Below, one piece after another: positions 15,590 to 25,711 of a stretch of 64,000 nucleotides of DNA. A program made the position numbers and the translations under genes. Source of the DNA: Phytophthora quininea (lineage: Eukaryota; Oomycota; Peronosporomycetes; Peronosporales; Peronosporaceae); NCBI GenBank assembly GCA_011947345.1, contig JAAVTG010000064.1:310001-374000 (forward strand), in the 5' to 3' direction. How positions within the stretch are numbered: the stretch's first letter is position 1; every line of letters starts with the position of its first letter. The notes below the pieces were generated by a model. That model was not told the DNA's origin. It saw only the letters and a program-made list of their open reading frames with translations, and ran no database searches.

Positions 15590-15750
15590 TTGGGTTATCC
15601 TGAATGGCTACATCTTTCAAAGCTGTAGCCATCTGACGAGAAAGGCAAGATGCCTTTTGAGCTGCTCCTGCAAGCACTCTACAGCCCTTGACAGTGTTGA
15701 AAAGGACCTCGACCAAGAAGAGACCGAGACAGCAAAGCGGAAGACGCAGT

Positions 15751-16672
15751 ATGGGAGCGGTGAACTGCTGCGCTCAGCCAGCTCTGAGTGGTGCGTCCAT
15801 AAGATACTTTGCTGACAGTTAGCTAACTGCTACGTGCACTCTGTTGTTGCAGTGGATGCGTGGAAGACTTGTGTGCACCGTCGAACGCTAACGGAGGAGG
15901 AGCTGGAGAGGGCAAACTTGCCCATGTACAACTTCGAGCCTTCGCTCACGTTCGACTACGGCGAAGTAGACGGAGAGCTCGATCTGGCCACGCAGTACTA
16001 TTCCCAAGAGAGCAGCCGCGGCTTCGGCGACACGTCCGTCGTGATCCTCTCTCAAGAAGGATACGTGGAACTGCAGAACGACGAGGACGAAGAGGTCCCG
16101 CCTCCTCCGCCCTACGAGGAAGACGACGGCCCGCTGCCGACGACGCCAATCGACTTGCTGCCTGCACCACAGTCCTGCCCACGATCTGGTACGAATGTCC
16201 TTGCTTGAAAGCACTCAATTGTACTGACAATTGGTCTGTGAACAGGTCTGAACCTACGTCGCCAGTCGCCAACCTTCGGCAGCGTCCAGAAGCACGACGA
16301 GTCCACGTCGTGCCGAGTCCGTCCATGAAGGTAAAGCACAAGAGATGGAACTGCAACATGGTGTACGTCGACTAACTTTGATGTTGCGAAGTCGCTCCTG
16401 AGCCGCGTCTGGACGACTACTTGTGCCACTGCAAGTCCTGCACCCGCGCTCTGAGCGTCAAGAGAGCATTCCAGCTCTACGGCTTTGCGCTCGACCACCC
16501 TGAGAGCGACTCGCTCATGCGCGTGCTGCGTGCCTGCGCCAACTACGACGAGACGGTGCTGGACGTGGACCCGCTGATCCTGCTCCACGCTGAGAAGATG
16601 CTCGAGGAGCTCAACTTTGACGAGGACCAGACCTTCCGCCTGCTGATCGCCTCGCACTTCAAGACCGCGTAG
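15751..16672 (+). CDS. Acidic Pro-rich protein with a predicted acylated N-terminus, unknown function
   Basis: Four exons: 15751-15790, 15853-16188, 16246-16330 and 16392-16672. The first exon encodes MGAVNCC: Gly at position 2 with two nearby Cys, the pattern for N-myristoylation plus palmitoylation and so attachment to the membrane face in the cytosol. The middle is acidic with a Pro run (EVPPPPPYEEDDG), which could bind WW or SH3 domains. The C-terminal 85 residues are a compact helical domain with CHCKSCTR near its start. Exons 3 and 4 do not join in frame: the total is one base over a multiple of three, and a stop appears near 16325. One indel near there would restore the join into EVAPEPRLDDYLC. 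I recognise no family. Confidence 0.65.
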
Positions 16673-17017
16673 GCACCACACCAAGATGTATTCCTAGTGG
16701 TATGGTAGCAAGTTGAAGTGCTCTGCTACTGTATGAGACAGGAAACGACAAGCAAGCTCCAACACCGGAATACAAGCGCCTCGATTGCCGCGACTTCACC
16801 TTGATCCCAACCACAGCGTTTCCTTTACAATGAACTGTACATCCCATCAACGCGGCAGCCAAGCGTGCCGTGTCCGCCTTCGTTGCAACTCTTTTTCTTC
16901 GCAAAGTATCTTCCACTTCATCTATTTCTCCATGGTATACATTATTCCACATCACTGATCTTGCTCCCATCTCCCACATATTTCTCCGCTTTCCTTGCCG
17001 CCACTCGTCCACACGTG

Positions 17018-17031
17018 TCATTCTGCAAAGA
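17018..17031 (+). promoter_or_regulatory. Oomycete initiator of the NDK gene
   Basis: TCATTCTGCAAAGA matches the first 11 positions of TCATTYYNCAWTTT exactly and misses the TTT. It is followed by a pyrimidine-rich stretch and lies 39 bases before the ATG at 17070. Confidence 0.6.
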
Positions 17032-17069
17032 TCTCTCTTTCCCTCAAGTCTCAGCTCCTCCCAGCAGCA

Positions 17070-17523
17070 ATGGCCCGCGAACGCACCTACATCATGGTCA
17101 AGCCCGACGGCGTGCAGCGCCACCTGGTCGGCGAGATCATCAAGCGCTTCGAGACCAAGGGCTACAAGCTCGTGGCGCTCAAGCTGGCGCGCCCTCGGTG
17201 GAGCACCTGGAGCCCACTACGCCGACCTGAACGGCCGCCCCTTCTTCCCGGCGCTCATCAAGTACATGAGCTCTGGCCCCGTGACCTGCATGGTCTGGGA
17301 GGGCACCAACGTGGTGCTGGAGGGCCGCAAGATGCTCGGCGCCACCAAGCCCAGCGAGTCGGCGCTCGGCACGATCCGCGGCGACTTCTGCGTGGACGTG
17401 GGCCGCAACGTGTGCCACGGCTCGGACTCCGTCGAGTCGGCTGAGAAGGAGATCAACCTGTGGTTCCCCGAGGGCGTGGTCGAGTGGGGCTCCTTCGACG
17501 ACGAGTGGGTGTACGAGAACTAA
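17070..17523 (+). CDS. NDK: Nucleoside diphosphate kinase
   Basis: Moves the terminal phosphate from ATP to other NDPs through a phospho-histidine. The whole family core is visible: [19 protein letters not shown] at the start, the [10 protein letters not shown] stretch, the Kpn-loop region [16 protein letters not shown], and the active-site His in [16 protein letters not shown]. The end [17 protein letters not shown] is typical. The expected length of 151 residues is reached only if one C is added at 17192-17194 and one G near 17209-17212. Between these two points the frame is shifted for six codons. Family members are nearly invariant, so the breaks look like sequence errors. No introns. The next 390 bases to the right hold no gene. 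Confidence 0.92.
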
Positions 17524-17911
17524 GCAGCAGCAGCCCCGGAGTCTTCATAACTTCCTCGTCAATGAAATGCTGCAATAGCTGTTCCTCCCAACAGTCATGA
17601 ACGTCATGGTGATCTTTTCGTCCTCTGTGCCAGAACCCCTAAAAATACGACGTAGTTCGGATGGCGCTGGAAACGCCTCCAAGTAATGCCCAGATGGAGA
17701 TAAGAAGCGAGTTCTCTCGTGTGGCTCTACCACTCTGTGGTGTGTGTCGCCCCGTCTCTGCTGCCAGTGTCCCGCTTGTTTTCTGAGCCTCTCGGAGAAG
17801 GAGTTCCCATCGCCTGAGAGGACTTACTTGGCTTCCATCAGCTTGTCGTGACTGGACTGCTGGATTGACGCACGCCGAGATCCTACGAACGAAGACAGCG
17901 AGAGCGACGAC

Positions 17912-19084
17912 ATGAGCGACACAGAGGAGACGGAGGTGCACGTGCTGCCGGCCTTCGTGCCCTTCTTCTGGGTCTGTGTGGCGGTCGGCGTCGTGCTCTT
18001 CTACTACTCGCTCGGCTACGCCAGGAAATACTCGACCACGGCAGCGTTCCTGCTCACAGTACGTTCATCAATCACTCGTATTGACCATCTCTGCATGCTA
18101 ACCAAGTTGCCCCCTTGCTAGCCCTTTATCTGCTTCAGTCTGGTGTTCGACAACGCCATCATGGCTACGACGGGCATCGACCGCCGTCGGGCTTCTACGC
18201 AGGCGATGCTGGCCTTCCACGCCTGCGTCACGCCCATGCTGCTGCTGGTCTGCTATGAACTCGCCTACATGGTGCACAAGCACAAGTCGGTCAACTTCTG
18301 CGGCATCTCGTTCGAGAGCGGCCACAGAGAACGCGGCAGCAGCTGCGACAATGCTGGAGCGGCTTCCAGTCTGGCAAGACGCCGCTGGTGGCTATCCACT
18401 TGTCTGCGCTTCATCGTGTGGCTTCTGGGCTGCGCTTTGCTGGTGCTTAACTTGCTGGTGGCCTACCGATGGTCCTCGGACCTCACGCCTGAGATCGCCA
18501 GCATGTACGATCTGCAGGGTGACAGTACAGCTCATGCAGTGTGTGCCATTCTACCGGCGCTAGTGCTGGTGGCGCTGTCGCTCTACATTGGCATGCGGCT
18601 GTGGAACTACGGTACTAACTACTCCTACATGGTGCATGCTACGTGCTTCAACCCATGGATCTGGATGCTGGTTGGTGCAGTGGCGTTGCTGACGGGATAC
18701 CTCATGCCGTCTCCACTGTACTCGCTGTCGTCAAATGCTGGCGAGCTGGCCATGATGGCGGCCATCGTTCGGATGTTCCGCGAGGTGCACCACGACATGC
18801 AACAAGGGCTCCAGTTTGGCGAGTTCATCGACCCCGAAGCTGCTGCTCGTCATGCACCGCACAGCCCCAGCAGACGTAGCTTGAGCTTGAGCCTCAGCAA
18901 GAGTGTGAGTCTGAGCAAGATGGCGGAGGCCAACGGATACACGTCCGTGACGACTCCGAAGAAGGCCGAACTGCCGACGAGGTTTGCCAACCGACTTCGC
19001 GACGGAGACGACCAACCTAGTGCCAGTGCTGCCTACTTATCGGTCGTCGTGGCTCGCGAACGTACCAACCCGCTGTGCGAGTAA
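17912..19084 (+). CDS. Polytopic membrane protein, unknown function
   Basis: Two exons, 17912-18058 and 18122-19084, joined in phase 0 to give 369 residues. About six to seven hydrophobic segments are visible: FVPFFWVCVAVGVVLFYYSL, PFICFSLVFDNAIMA, AFHACVTPMLLLVCYELAYM, FIVWLLGCALLVLNLLVAY, CAILPALVLVALSLYIGM, WIWMLVGAVALLTGYLM and a weaker last one. The N-terminus is short and acidic. The C-terminal 100 residues are hydrophilic with a Ser/Leu/Lys stretch (SRRSLSLSLSKSVSLSK) that looks like a phosphorylation target. The number of segments recalls seven-pass receptors and transporters, but no signature motif is present. It is convergent with the coiled-coil gene on the right. Confidence 0.75.
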
Positions 19085-19187
19085 GCCTTACGATCCTATT
19101 CTTTGACCTTCGGAAGACACAACGCAGGCGCAGTGTACACGTAGAAGACACTTATTCCCTTTTTGAATCTCAGAACGCTAGCATTGC

Positions 19188-21416
19188 CTACTTTGAACGT
19201 GGTTTTGCCTTCCGTCCTGCGCGTCTGAGCTTCTCGTAGAAGGATGCCCTCGGTTGATCTTCGTTGCCATCGTCCTGGTGTTCGGTGTCGCCATCCGAGT
19301 CGGATATTTGGGAATGCTCGTTATTTGCTGAGCTGGCAACAGGGATGCAACCTTCTGGGAGCACCTTCCCGCCTCGTATCCTCTCCAGAAGTGACGTGCG
19401 CTCCATGCATTCTCGATGTACAGTCTGCTGGAGCAGAGAGATTTCCTGTTCCAAGCAGTCACAGCCATGAGTCGACGGTTGAATGCACCAAAAGTTGGAA
19501 GCTTTGCATACCCGATCTTTTGCTTCAGCGTGTGTCGGAGCTGCTCCACCAGCTTCTCGTATTCATGGCAATCTTGATTGTTCGATACCTCGCGGCGATT
19601 TGCTTCTTTTATCTCCAATTGGGATCGGAGCGTCTTTAGCTGCTTCTCAAGCGCTTTGTTCTCAACCTGAAGCTGCTTGTGTTCCTGGGCCAAGCTTTGA
19701 TGGGCTCTATCTACAGCTTCCCGTTGCTTTTCTAGTTCAACTCGAGAGGTCTCAGTTTCCTTCAGTAGTTCTTGCTGAATTAGCAGACCAGAGTGTTATT
19801 AGCTGAGCAGAAGTTTGTAGATAATCCAAGGGCCCGCACCTTGTTACGCTCGCTCGAGCTTAGCGTGCTCTTCATCGATTCAACCATGCTTTCGAAACGC
19901 GAACTGGCACGACGTGCTTCCTAGTCCACAATAAACAAAAGTTTGTATGAGTATTAATCCTGATTTGATCGCCACGGAGATAAACCAACCTCGCGCTCGT
20001 TCGCATTTTGTAATGCTCGGTTCTTCCACTCGTCAGCTCTTCGCTCAGCATCCTGAAGCTGTTTTGTGCCAAAGGAAACCACGATTAGCACAATACGGCA
20101 AGCATAAAGATAATGTTACCCTTTCTTGCATCGCTAATATCGCCAGTCGTGTCGATTCCTCTCGTTGGGATTGACGTTCTGCAGTCTCCTTCTTCAGGCA
20201 TTCTAAGTCATTGTTATGGCCTGCTTTCAACTCGTTAATGGCTTCAGCATGATCTTTTGCAAATGTTCAAGCTCTAGGGTGTGATCCCCACGCAGCTTTT
20301 CAAGCTCCCGAGAAAAATCGCTCTTAGCCTTTTCGGTGGAAGACGAGCTCACGGCTAGCTGTCCCTGGAGATTTTCAGCACGAAGTCTCAACTTCGTAAT
20401 CTCGTCTTCGTCTTTGTAGTGATTATCCTTCAGACGCCCATTTTCCGACACCAGTTGTGCCCGATTCTTTTCGAGATTCTGGAGTTGATGTTTAAGCTGA
20501 ATGATCTCGCTGTTCATGTGAGAACTCGCTTTATGCTCTGCATCGCTTGCGCTAAGAGCACGAGTCAATTCCTCCCGAAGTGCAATCAGCTGCGTTTCAA
20601 GTTGTTCGGCATTTTTGTCTTAGTATCCACGAGCACATTTGCCGCGAGGAGTTTTTGCTGTAAAATATCGCGGGCGCTTATCATCTGGGACTCAGTTGTT
20701 GTCCAATGCGCTTGACGTTCGGCGATGGTAGCCTCAAGACCACGAACCTGCCGTCGGGTCTTGTCTTGCTCTGCGGCAAACTCGGCTCGTTGTGCTTCCG
20801 TTTGCAGCTTAATCTTTTCCGTCTCATTCGACAACTGTTGGATTTCCTCCCGGAGCTTCTGTTCAGTTAGCATACTTGCCGTCTTGTGCTCTTCGTATTG
20901 GTTTGACACCGCTTGTAGTTCCTTGCACGTGTATTGTGTCTCCAAAAGTTCGCGTCGGACTGTTTCCAGTTCCCCCAACGCTTCTCGACTGGAACGAGCG
21001 TGCTTCTCACACTGTGCAGCCAGTTGTTTTATAGTATCCTGACAGTTTACCACTAAATGAGTATAATTGTGCTTGAGCTCCACCGCTTGGAGTCGCATTG
21101 CTCTTGCTTCTCGACGTTCCAGCTCCATAAATTGGACAAAGTTCTGTAATTCAAGACAAGTCAATCGACTAGCTCTCGCGCATTGTAAGCAGCGACGGAA
21201 ACTCACTTTGAAGGCCACCTTGTACTGTTTCACGGTATTCTGAAGTGCTTGTACTTCGGCGAACACAAAGTAGCTGACACCGCAGAATGTGCAGGCTGTG
21301 TCTTCAGCCGGAAGTTGTTGGATCTCATCCGGAAGAGCGCGTGCCGGGGCTGTAAACAGTTCCTCGCGGGTTGGATCTCGCAGCTCACTATCTAAAGGAG
21401 CAGGCAACGTCGACAT
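19188..21416 (-). CDS. Long coiled-coil protein, LEKR1-like
   Basis: Seven exons on the minus strand: 21416-21207, 21143-20120, 20058-19990, 19920-19840, 19774-19512 and 19445-19188, where the second block may hide nothing more than two frame errors; six blocks are therefore what I can see. One base is missing in each of three A runs (forward T runs at 20612-20616, 20255-20258 and 19518-19521). With these the product is about 635 residues. Nearly all of it is heptad-type coiled coil rich in Leu, Glu, Lys and Gln. The N-terminus has CTFCGVSYFVFAEVQALQ, like the CKYCGVSYLxxxEF start of animal LEKR1 (leucine, glutamate and lysine rich 1). That family resemblance is from memory of one motif. A centrosomal or flagellar role would fit an organism with zoospores, but is inference. 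Confidence 0.65.
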
Positions 21417-21587
21417 ACTCGTGTTGTGGCGACGATTCAAGTCGATACAAATCTGGAACCATAGGAGCAGCATTTCACTTGTTGCACTTCGTCAGCTTCT
21501 AGGAAATTCAGAGCGACACAACTGCAATACGATAAAGCTAAGCAGTCATGGTTTCTCACAAAACCACTATAGCAGCTAACAGCCAAG

Positions 21588-22841
21588 TCATGTGCTATCT
21601 TCCACAGTGAGAGTTTCCAACTTTCCAGCGATATCTCCTGCCGCGTTGCTCTCAAGATTCCGTCTAGTTGATTCCCGCTTCTCGTCGATTTGGTTCAGGA
21701 CGCTCTCGACAATTTGTCTTCTGCCTTCCCTGTAGATAATCGCTGCATGCAAGCGATCCGGTGCGCCGTCCCACAGAAGCTGATTGTCCTTAGACGCAGT
21801 TCCCCATCCAGCTACTGCATCTGCGAGGATCTCGCGTAGCCATTCTAACGCGTCACATAGCGCAGTTAGCTCGGAAAACTTGGCCGCTGTAGCACTTTGC
21901 TCGTCGTCTGGCACCGGGTCGGCAAGTGCTTCCAAGAAGCTGGGTGGGAACAACTCATCCAGAGAGCTCTGCCGGTCGATGCGGATCACTCGCTTCATAA
22001 AGCGCAGTTTCCTGCCACGAGGCCCAGCTCGATCCTTGCCAATCTCCACATCGACATAATCCCATTCATTGTCTGGAAGAGCAAAGCCATAATCCAACAG
22101 CAACTGGAAGTTGGCTCGGCGGCCGTACGAGTTGAACGCTTCCGTTCCAGCCGCGTAGCAATTCGACCCCGATGGATACAGTCGAAACATGTCATTGCCA
22201 TCCACGTTAAAGTCGTACTTGGTAGCGACGTTGCTGTGGTTCAGACAGTCTGCGAACGGCACGAGCGCCGTCCACGGCAGTCGACGGCCGAAGGTCCGAG
22301 CCTGGATGGTTTTCCATGCAAACTTGAACTTGTCGAGTGTGTAGAGCGTCTCGGGGAACTGCCCCGGGTACTTCTCGTGCAATCGAGTGAACACCCGACG
22401 GTAGTACAGCTGGATCTCTGTTGTACGGCGTGTGGCTGCGTCTGCCAGTCGCTGGTCATGCAGCTCCGAGATTTCGTCCTGCGTCCAGTCCTGCACGCTC
22501 TCCGGGTACGGCAAGATGCTCAAGTACGGGTGGAAGAAGGAGCGCTCTCCGAGAACCATCTCACGCACCAGGAAGAGAGCAATCACGGGGTCGTCGCGGC
22601 TGAAGACGTCTCGATTGGCTTGGTAGATGGGGCCGAGCTGAGGGTCGCTCCAGCAGAGCTCCTCGGAGATCAGCAGCTTGCGAGGGACGCACAGCATCGG
22701 CTCGTCCGTGGCGATGCTCTCGACCGCAGTGACGCCGCGCAGACCGTTGATGGTGGTGACAGGCCACTGCAGCTTAGCGAACGTCGCGCCATTCTCCGTC
22801 AGCCACCGCAGGAAACGCTGTTCGGGATGTGTCGCCATCAT
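21588..22841 (-). CDS. SET-domain protein lysine methyltransferase (SETD3/Rubisco-LSMT type)
   Basis: Single exon, 417 residues from MMATHPEQRFLRWL. The SET domain is of the split kind found in plant Rubisco LSMT and animal SETD3/SETD6. GLRGVTAVESIATDEPML starts it. The inserted helical i-SET follows, then FADCLNHSN and the AFNSYGRRANFQLLLDYGF box that forms the SAM and lysine channel. The last third (from about residue 285) matches the position of the helical Rubisco-LSMT substrate-binding domain. Such enzymes methylate Lys or His on non-histone proteins. An upstream in-frame Met exists at 22928, but TTCATTTTCAAT there resembles an initiator, which would leave that ATG at the transcript's very end. 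I therefore prefer 22841. Confidence 0.85.
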   Translation of the reverse strand: MMATHPEQRFLRWLTENGATFAKLQWPVTTINGLRGVTAVESIATDEPMLCVPRKLLISEELCWSDPQLGPIYQANRDVFSRDDPVIALFLVREMVLGERSFFHPYLSILPYPESVQDWTQDEISELHDQRLADAATRRTTEIQLYYRRVFTRLHEKYPGQFPETLYTLDKFKFAWKTIQARTFGRRLPWTALVPFADCLNHSNVATKYDFNVDGNDMFRLYPSGSNCYAAGTEAFNSYGRRANFQLLLDYGFALPDNEWDYVDVEIGKDRAGPRGRKLRFMKRVIRIDRQSSLDELFPPSFLEALADPVPDDEQSATAAKFSELTALCDALEWLREILADAVAGWGTASKDNQLLWDGAPDRLHAAIIYREGRRQIVESVLNQIDEKRESTRRNLESNAAGDIAGKLETLTVEDST

Positions 22842-22991
22842 ATCCGAAACAAAAAGTGAATCTTGAGGTAATGGCAAGCGAATTCCTGCATGGACGAGCT
22901 CGTGCGATGGTCTATTGAAAATGAACACCTAGTTTCCCTCAGAGCACGCTAACGCCTTGTTCGTCTCCAACAGATTCGGTAGTGATGCTAG

Positions 22992-25288
22992 TTACACTCC
23001 GCTGGACAGCACCACGTGGGCTTCCTTCGCATGCTTCTGCTTCTTCTCGAGTACTTTCATCATCTTCGTGCTGCCCTCTCCGGACAGCATCTTCTGTGCG
23101 TCGAGTTCCTCCTTAAGCTGCCTCAGTCTCTTCTCCTTTTTCTTCTTACCTGGCTCATGGCCGTGGAATTTGTACGACAGCATTCGGAACGCCTCTTTCT
23201 TGGTGAGCAGACGACCAAACTCGTCGCGGTAGTCCAGTTTGACCCCGTTTTTAATGCGCAGGTCGTCTTCAAAGTCGCGGTCGCGCGTATCGTTGGCACG
23301 TCCAGCCTGCCGTTCGACTCGGGTCTGGCGCAAGTCTCCCGTTTTACGAAGCAGAGCCAAAGTCGCCCCCATACCCGTGCCAACCAAAGGCTGCTCTTCA
23401 CCCCATGCCTCGTTATCTTTGGTCTCTTCGTCTTCCTCATTTTCTACTCTCTGTTCCTCGTCGAGTTCCACATCTTTCTCCTGCTTTTGTGGTTCACGGA
23501 CACCATTTTTGGAGGTTTTGTAGTGTCAGGTCGACTTGTAGTGGAGGAAACACCATTTGTGGCAGCGGTAGGAGTTTGAAACTGAGCGGCACGCTTCTCC
23601 ATTGCGTCTCGAAGACGAGTTTCGAAGTCGGTAGCCTCGTTGAAGACCACAGCGTTTGATGCGGTATCTACCTCTCCAAAGACATGACCGACCGGTTTGC
23701 TGTTGTTGTTGGATTCATCCATTTCGACATCTTTAGTAGGATCCGTGGCAGCAGGCGTGTCTTCATGGACAGTTTGACTCACAAGCTCAGCAATTCGAGC
23801 TTCGCCAGTAGTCGGCGCGATTGGAGTTTGTTGCTCTGCAAGTCGTCTAGCACGAGCCAACGAAGCACCAAGTTCCATCTCTATTGCTGCTGCATCGTCA
23901 GCCAGTTCACTGTCGTCAATTGGCCGCCGCTTCATCCGTATAGCCGACGAGCTACTGGCTGCAAGCGCCTCCGATGCTTCGGTGTTCGCTTTCTCGCGAG
24001 CTTCTTGAAAGCGAAGCAAGTTCTCTTCCTCTTCAAGACTCTCGTTATCTCCACGCTTACGTTTGCGTTTACCACGGTCTTTTGACGCACCTGCCTGCAA
24101 CGCCTCCTTTTCTAGCCTAGCCACGAGGGAGGAAGCGTCACCGTCTTCTGCTGCAGCCTCCCCACCATTCAGCTGCACTTCAACTGCGTCATTCTCGCCT
24201 AAATCGTCATCGTGATGACGACGGGTTTTCTTCTTTTTCTTACGCAGCTTCTTGCTCTTCTTGTGCTTGGCAAACTGCGCCTCTACTTCTTCCTTGGTGT
24301 AGTAATCCTCCACACGACGAGTACGATCCATAGCAAGTGATACCACAGCGACATCGTCCTCTTCCTCCACCTTACTGTCACTCTCTATGGCCACCTGTCC
24401 TCCAGAAGCATCGAGCTTAAACTTCCTGGCCTCCTCGGCATCCGCAGCGTTCTGTTCTTCGTCATAGTGCGCCAACAGTTTCGCCCCCTTGCGCATTTTA
24501 CGGGGATTCCCTATCTGGATAAACTCGTCATCATCCAGCCCTGAATATACAGGCATTGCTGCTCTTTTAGCTCGTGCCTGCTGCTCCATTCGTCGATCCT
24601 TCTCACTCAGCTCAACATTCACCAACTCATCTTCCTCGTCGTTAAGGTCTTTGCCATCTTCTCCCAGCACTTTGGAGTCCTTCAACGTTAGTACGACTTC
24701 CTCTCCACCTTGGAAAGTGTCTAAAGAATGTCCTACAGTGAGTCCTGCCAGCGCAGAGGCGTCATACTTGTCTTCCTCTTTCTGTTCTACTGTCTCCTTC
24801 TTTTTCTTGTTTCTCGACTGCTTCACCCACTCCAACGCTTCCTGTTTCTTGTCTGCTGCACTTTTCTTTTTCTTAGCGTCTAGATCCGCCTTTAGCTGCT
24901 CGCCTAGAGACTTCCCAGCCAGCTTTTGGGTCAACTCTCGACGGGTCTTGGACTGCTGCAGCTTCTTCTTGAGCTCCTGCTGCTCCCGCTCCTGCTCCAG
25001 CTGCTCACTGGTCTTCTGGACACTCACGACCTTCTGCTCCTGTTTGGACGGGCCCGTGGACAGCGGTTTGAGCCCTAACTGCAGCCGCAACTTGTTCGTT
25101 TCTTCGATGCTTAAGGAAATCTCGCCGTTCTTGTCTTCCTGGGCGTTTGGAGCCTTGCGGGAGGGCTCATCGCGACGACCGCGGCTCCGACTACGACTGC
25201 GACGACGAGAAGAGTGGCGGTCGCGGCGGGAAGAGCTGCGGTGGCGCCGAGGAGAGCGAGACGCGCTGCGACTGCGGCTTCGAGCCAT
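22992..25288 (-). CDS. SART1: SART1/Snu66, U4/U6.U5 tri-snRNP splicing factor
   Basis: SART1/Snu66 is needed to bring the tri-snRNP to the spliceosome. The start is an RS-rich head (MARSRSRSASRSPRRHR) at 25288. Next come the SART-1 signature LSIEETNKLRLQLGLKPL and the block AGLTVGHSLDTFQGGEEVVLTLKD, then long charged helices. The conserved end DEFGRLLTKKEAFRMLSYKF is followed by a basic coiled tail finishing in VVLSSGV. One A is missing from the run read as T at 23506-23510. With it the gene is 766 codons. The open frame also runs upstream past 25288 into the neighbouring retrotransposon LTR, which is chance. No introns. The copia element landed about 210 bp upstream of this start. Confidence 0.9.
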
Positions 25289-25497
25289 CTCTTGTTTGGA
25301 AAAAGAGGAATTTATGTTTTTAAAGTATTTTTGTGTTTTTAAAGATTTTAGAGTTTTTGCTGGATGATTTATTATCAATGGAAATGCTTGGCTTTCCATG
25401 AGTTCGTCGGCAGACGAAATGCATGAGTACTTGCTGTAGTGAAAGTCGTTTGACATGCGGATGGCGCATTGTGGATAAGTTTTATCGCGTGAAAGTG

Positions 25498-25707
25498 TGT
25501 TGGAACTTGCGTGCGCACGGTGGACAGCCGATGGCGATAAGATCGGCGGTGGCCCAGCATGAGCGGATGCAGCGCTAGTAGTCCAGAAAGATAGCGGACA
25601 GCAGGTTGAACCAAGTCCACGTGTGTAGGCCACGGCGTGGAGGCCGACAGCGGCGAGATAATGCTCAGTCTCAAAAGTTCTTCCAACTGCACAAGTCCAA
25701 TTCAACA
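25498..25707 (+). repeat. Left LTR of the copia element
   Basis: The 5' LTR, 210 bp, with terminal inverted TGTTG/CAACA. The primer-binding region directly after it reads GGTTATGAGCCC, which overlaps the first ATG of the polyprotein at 25712. Confidence 0.95.
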
Positions 25708-25711
25708 GGTT

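Noticed and set aside
24489..25367. 292-codon plus-strand ORF rich in Ser and Arg
   Set aside because: It is the antisense of the charged SART1 coding region.
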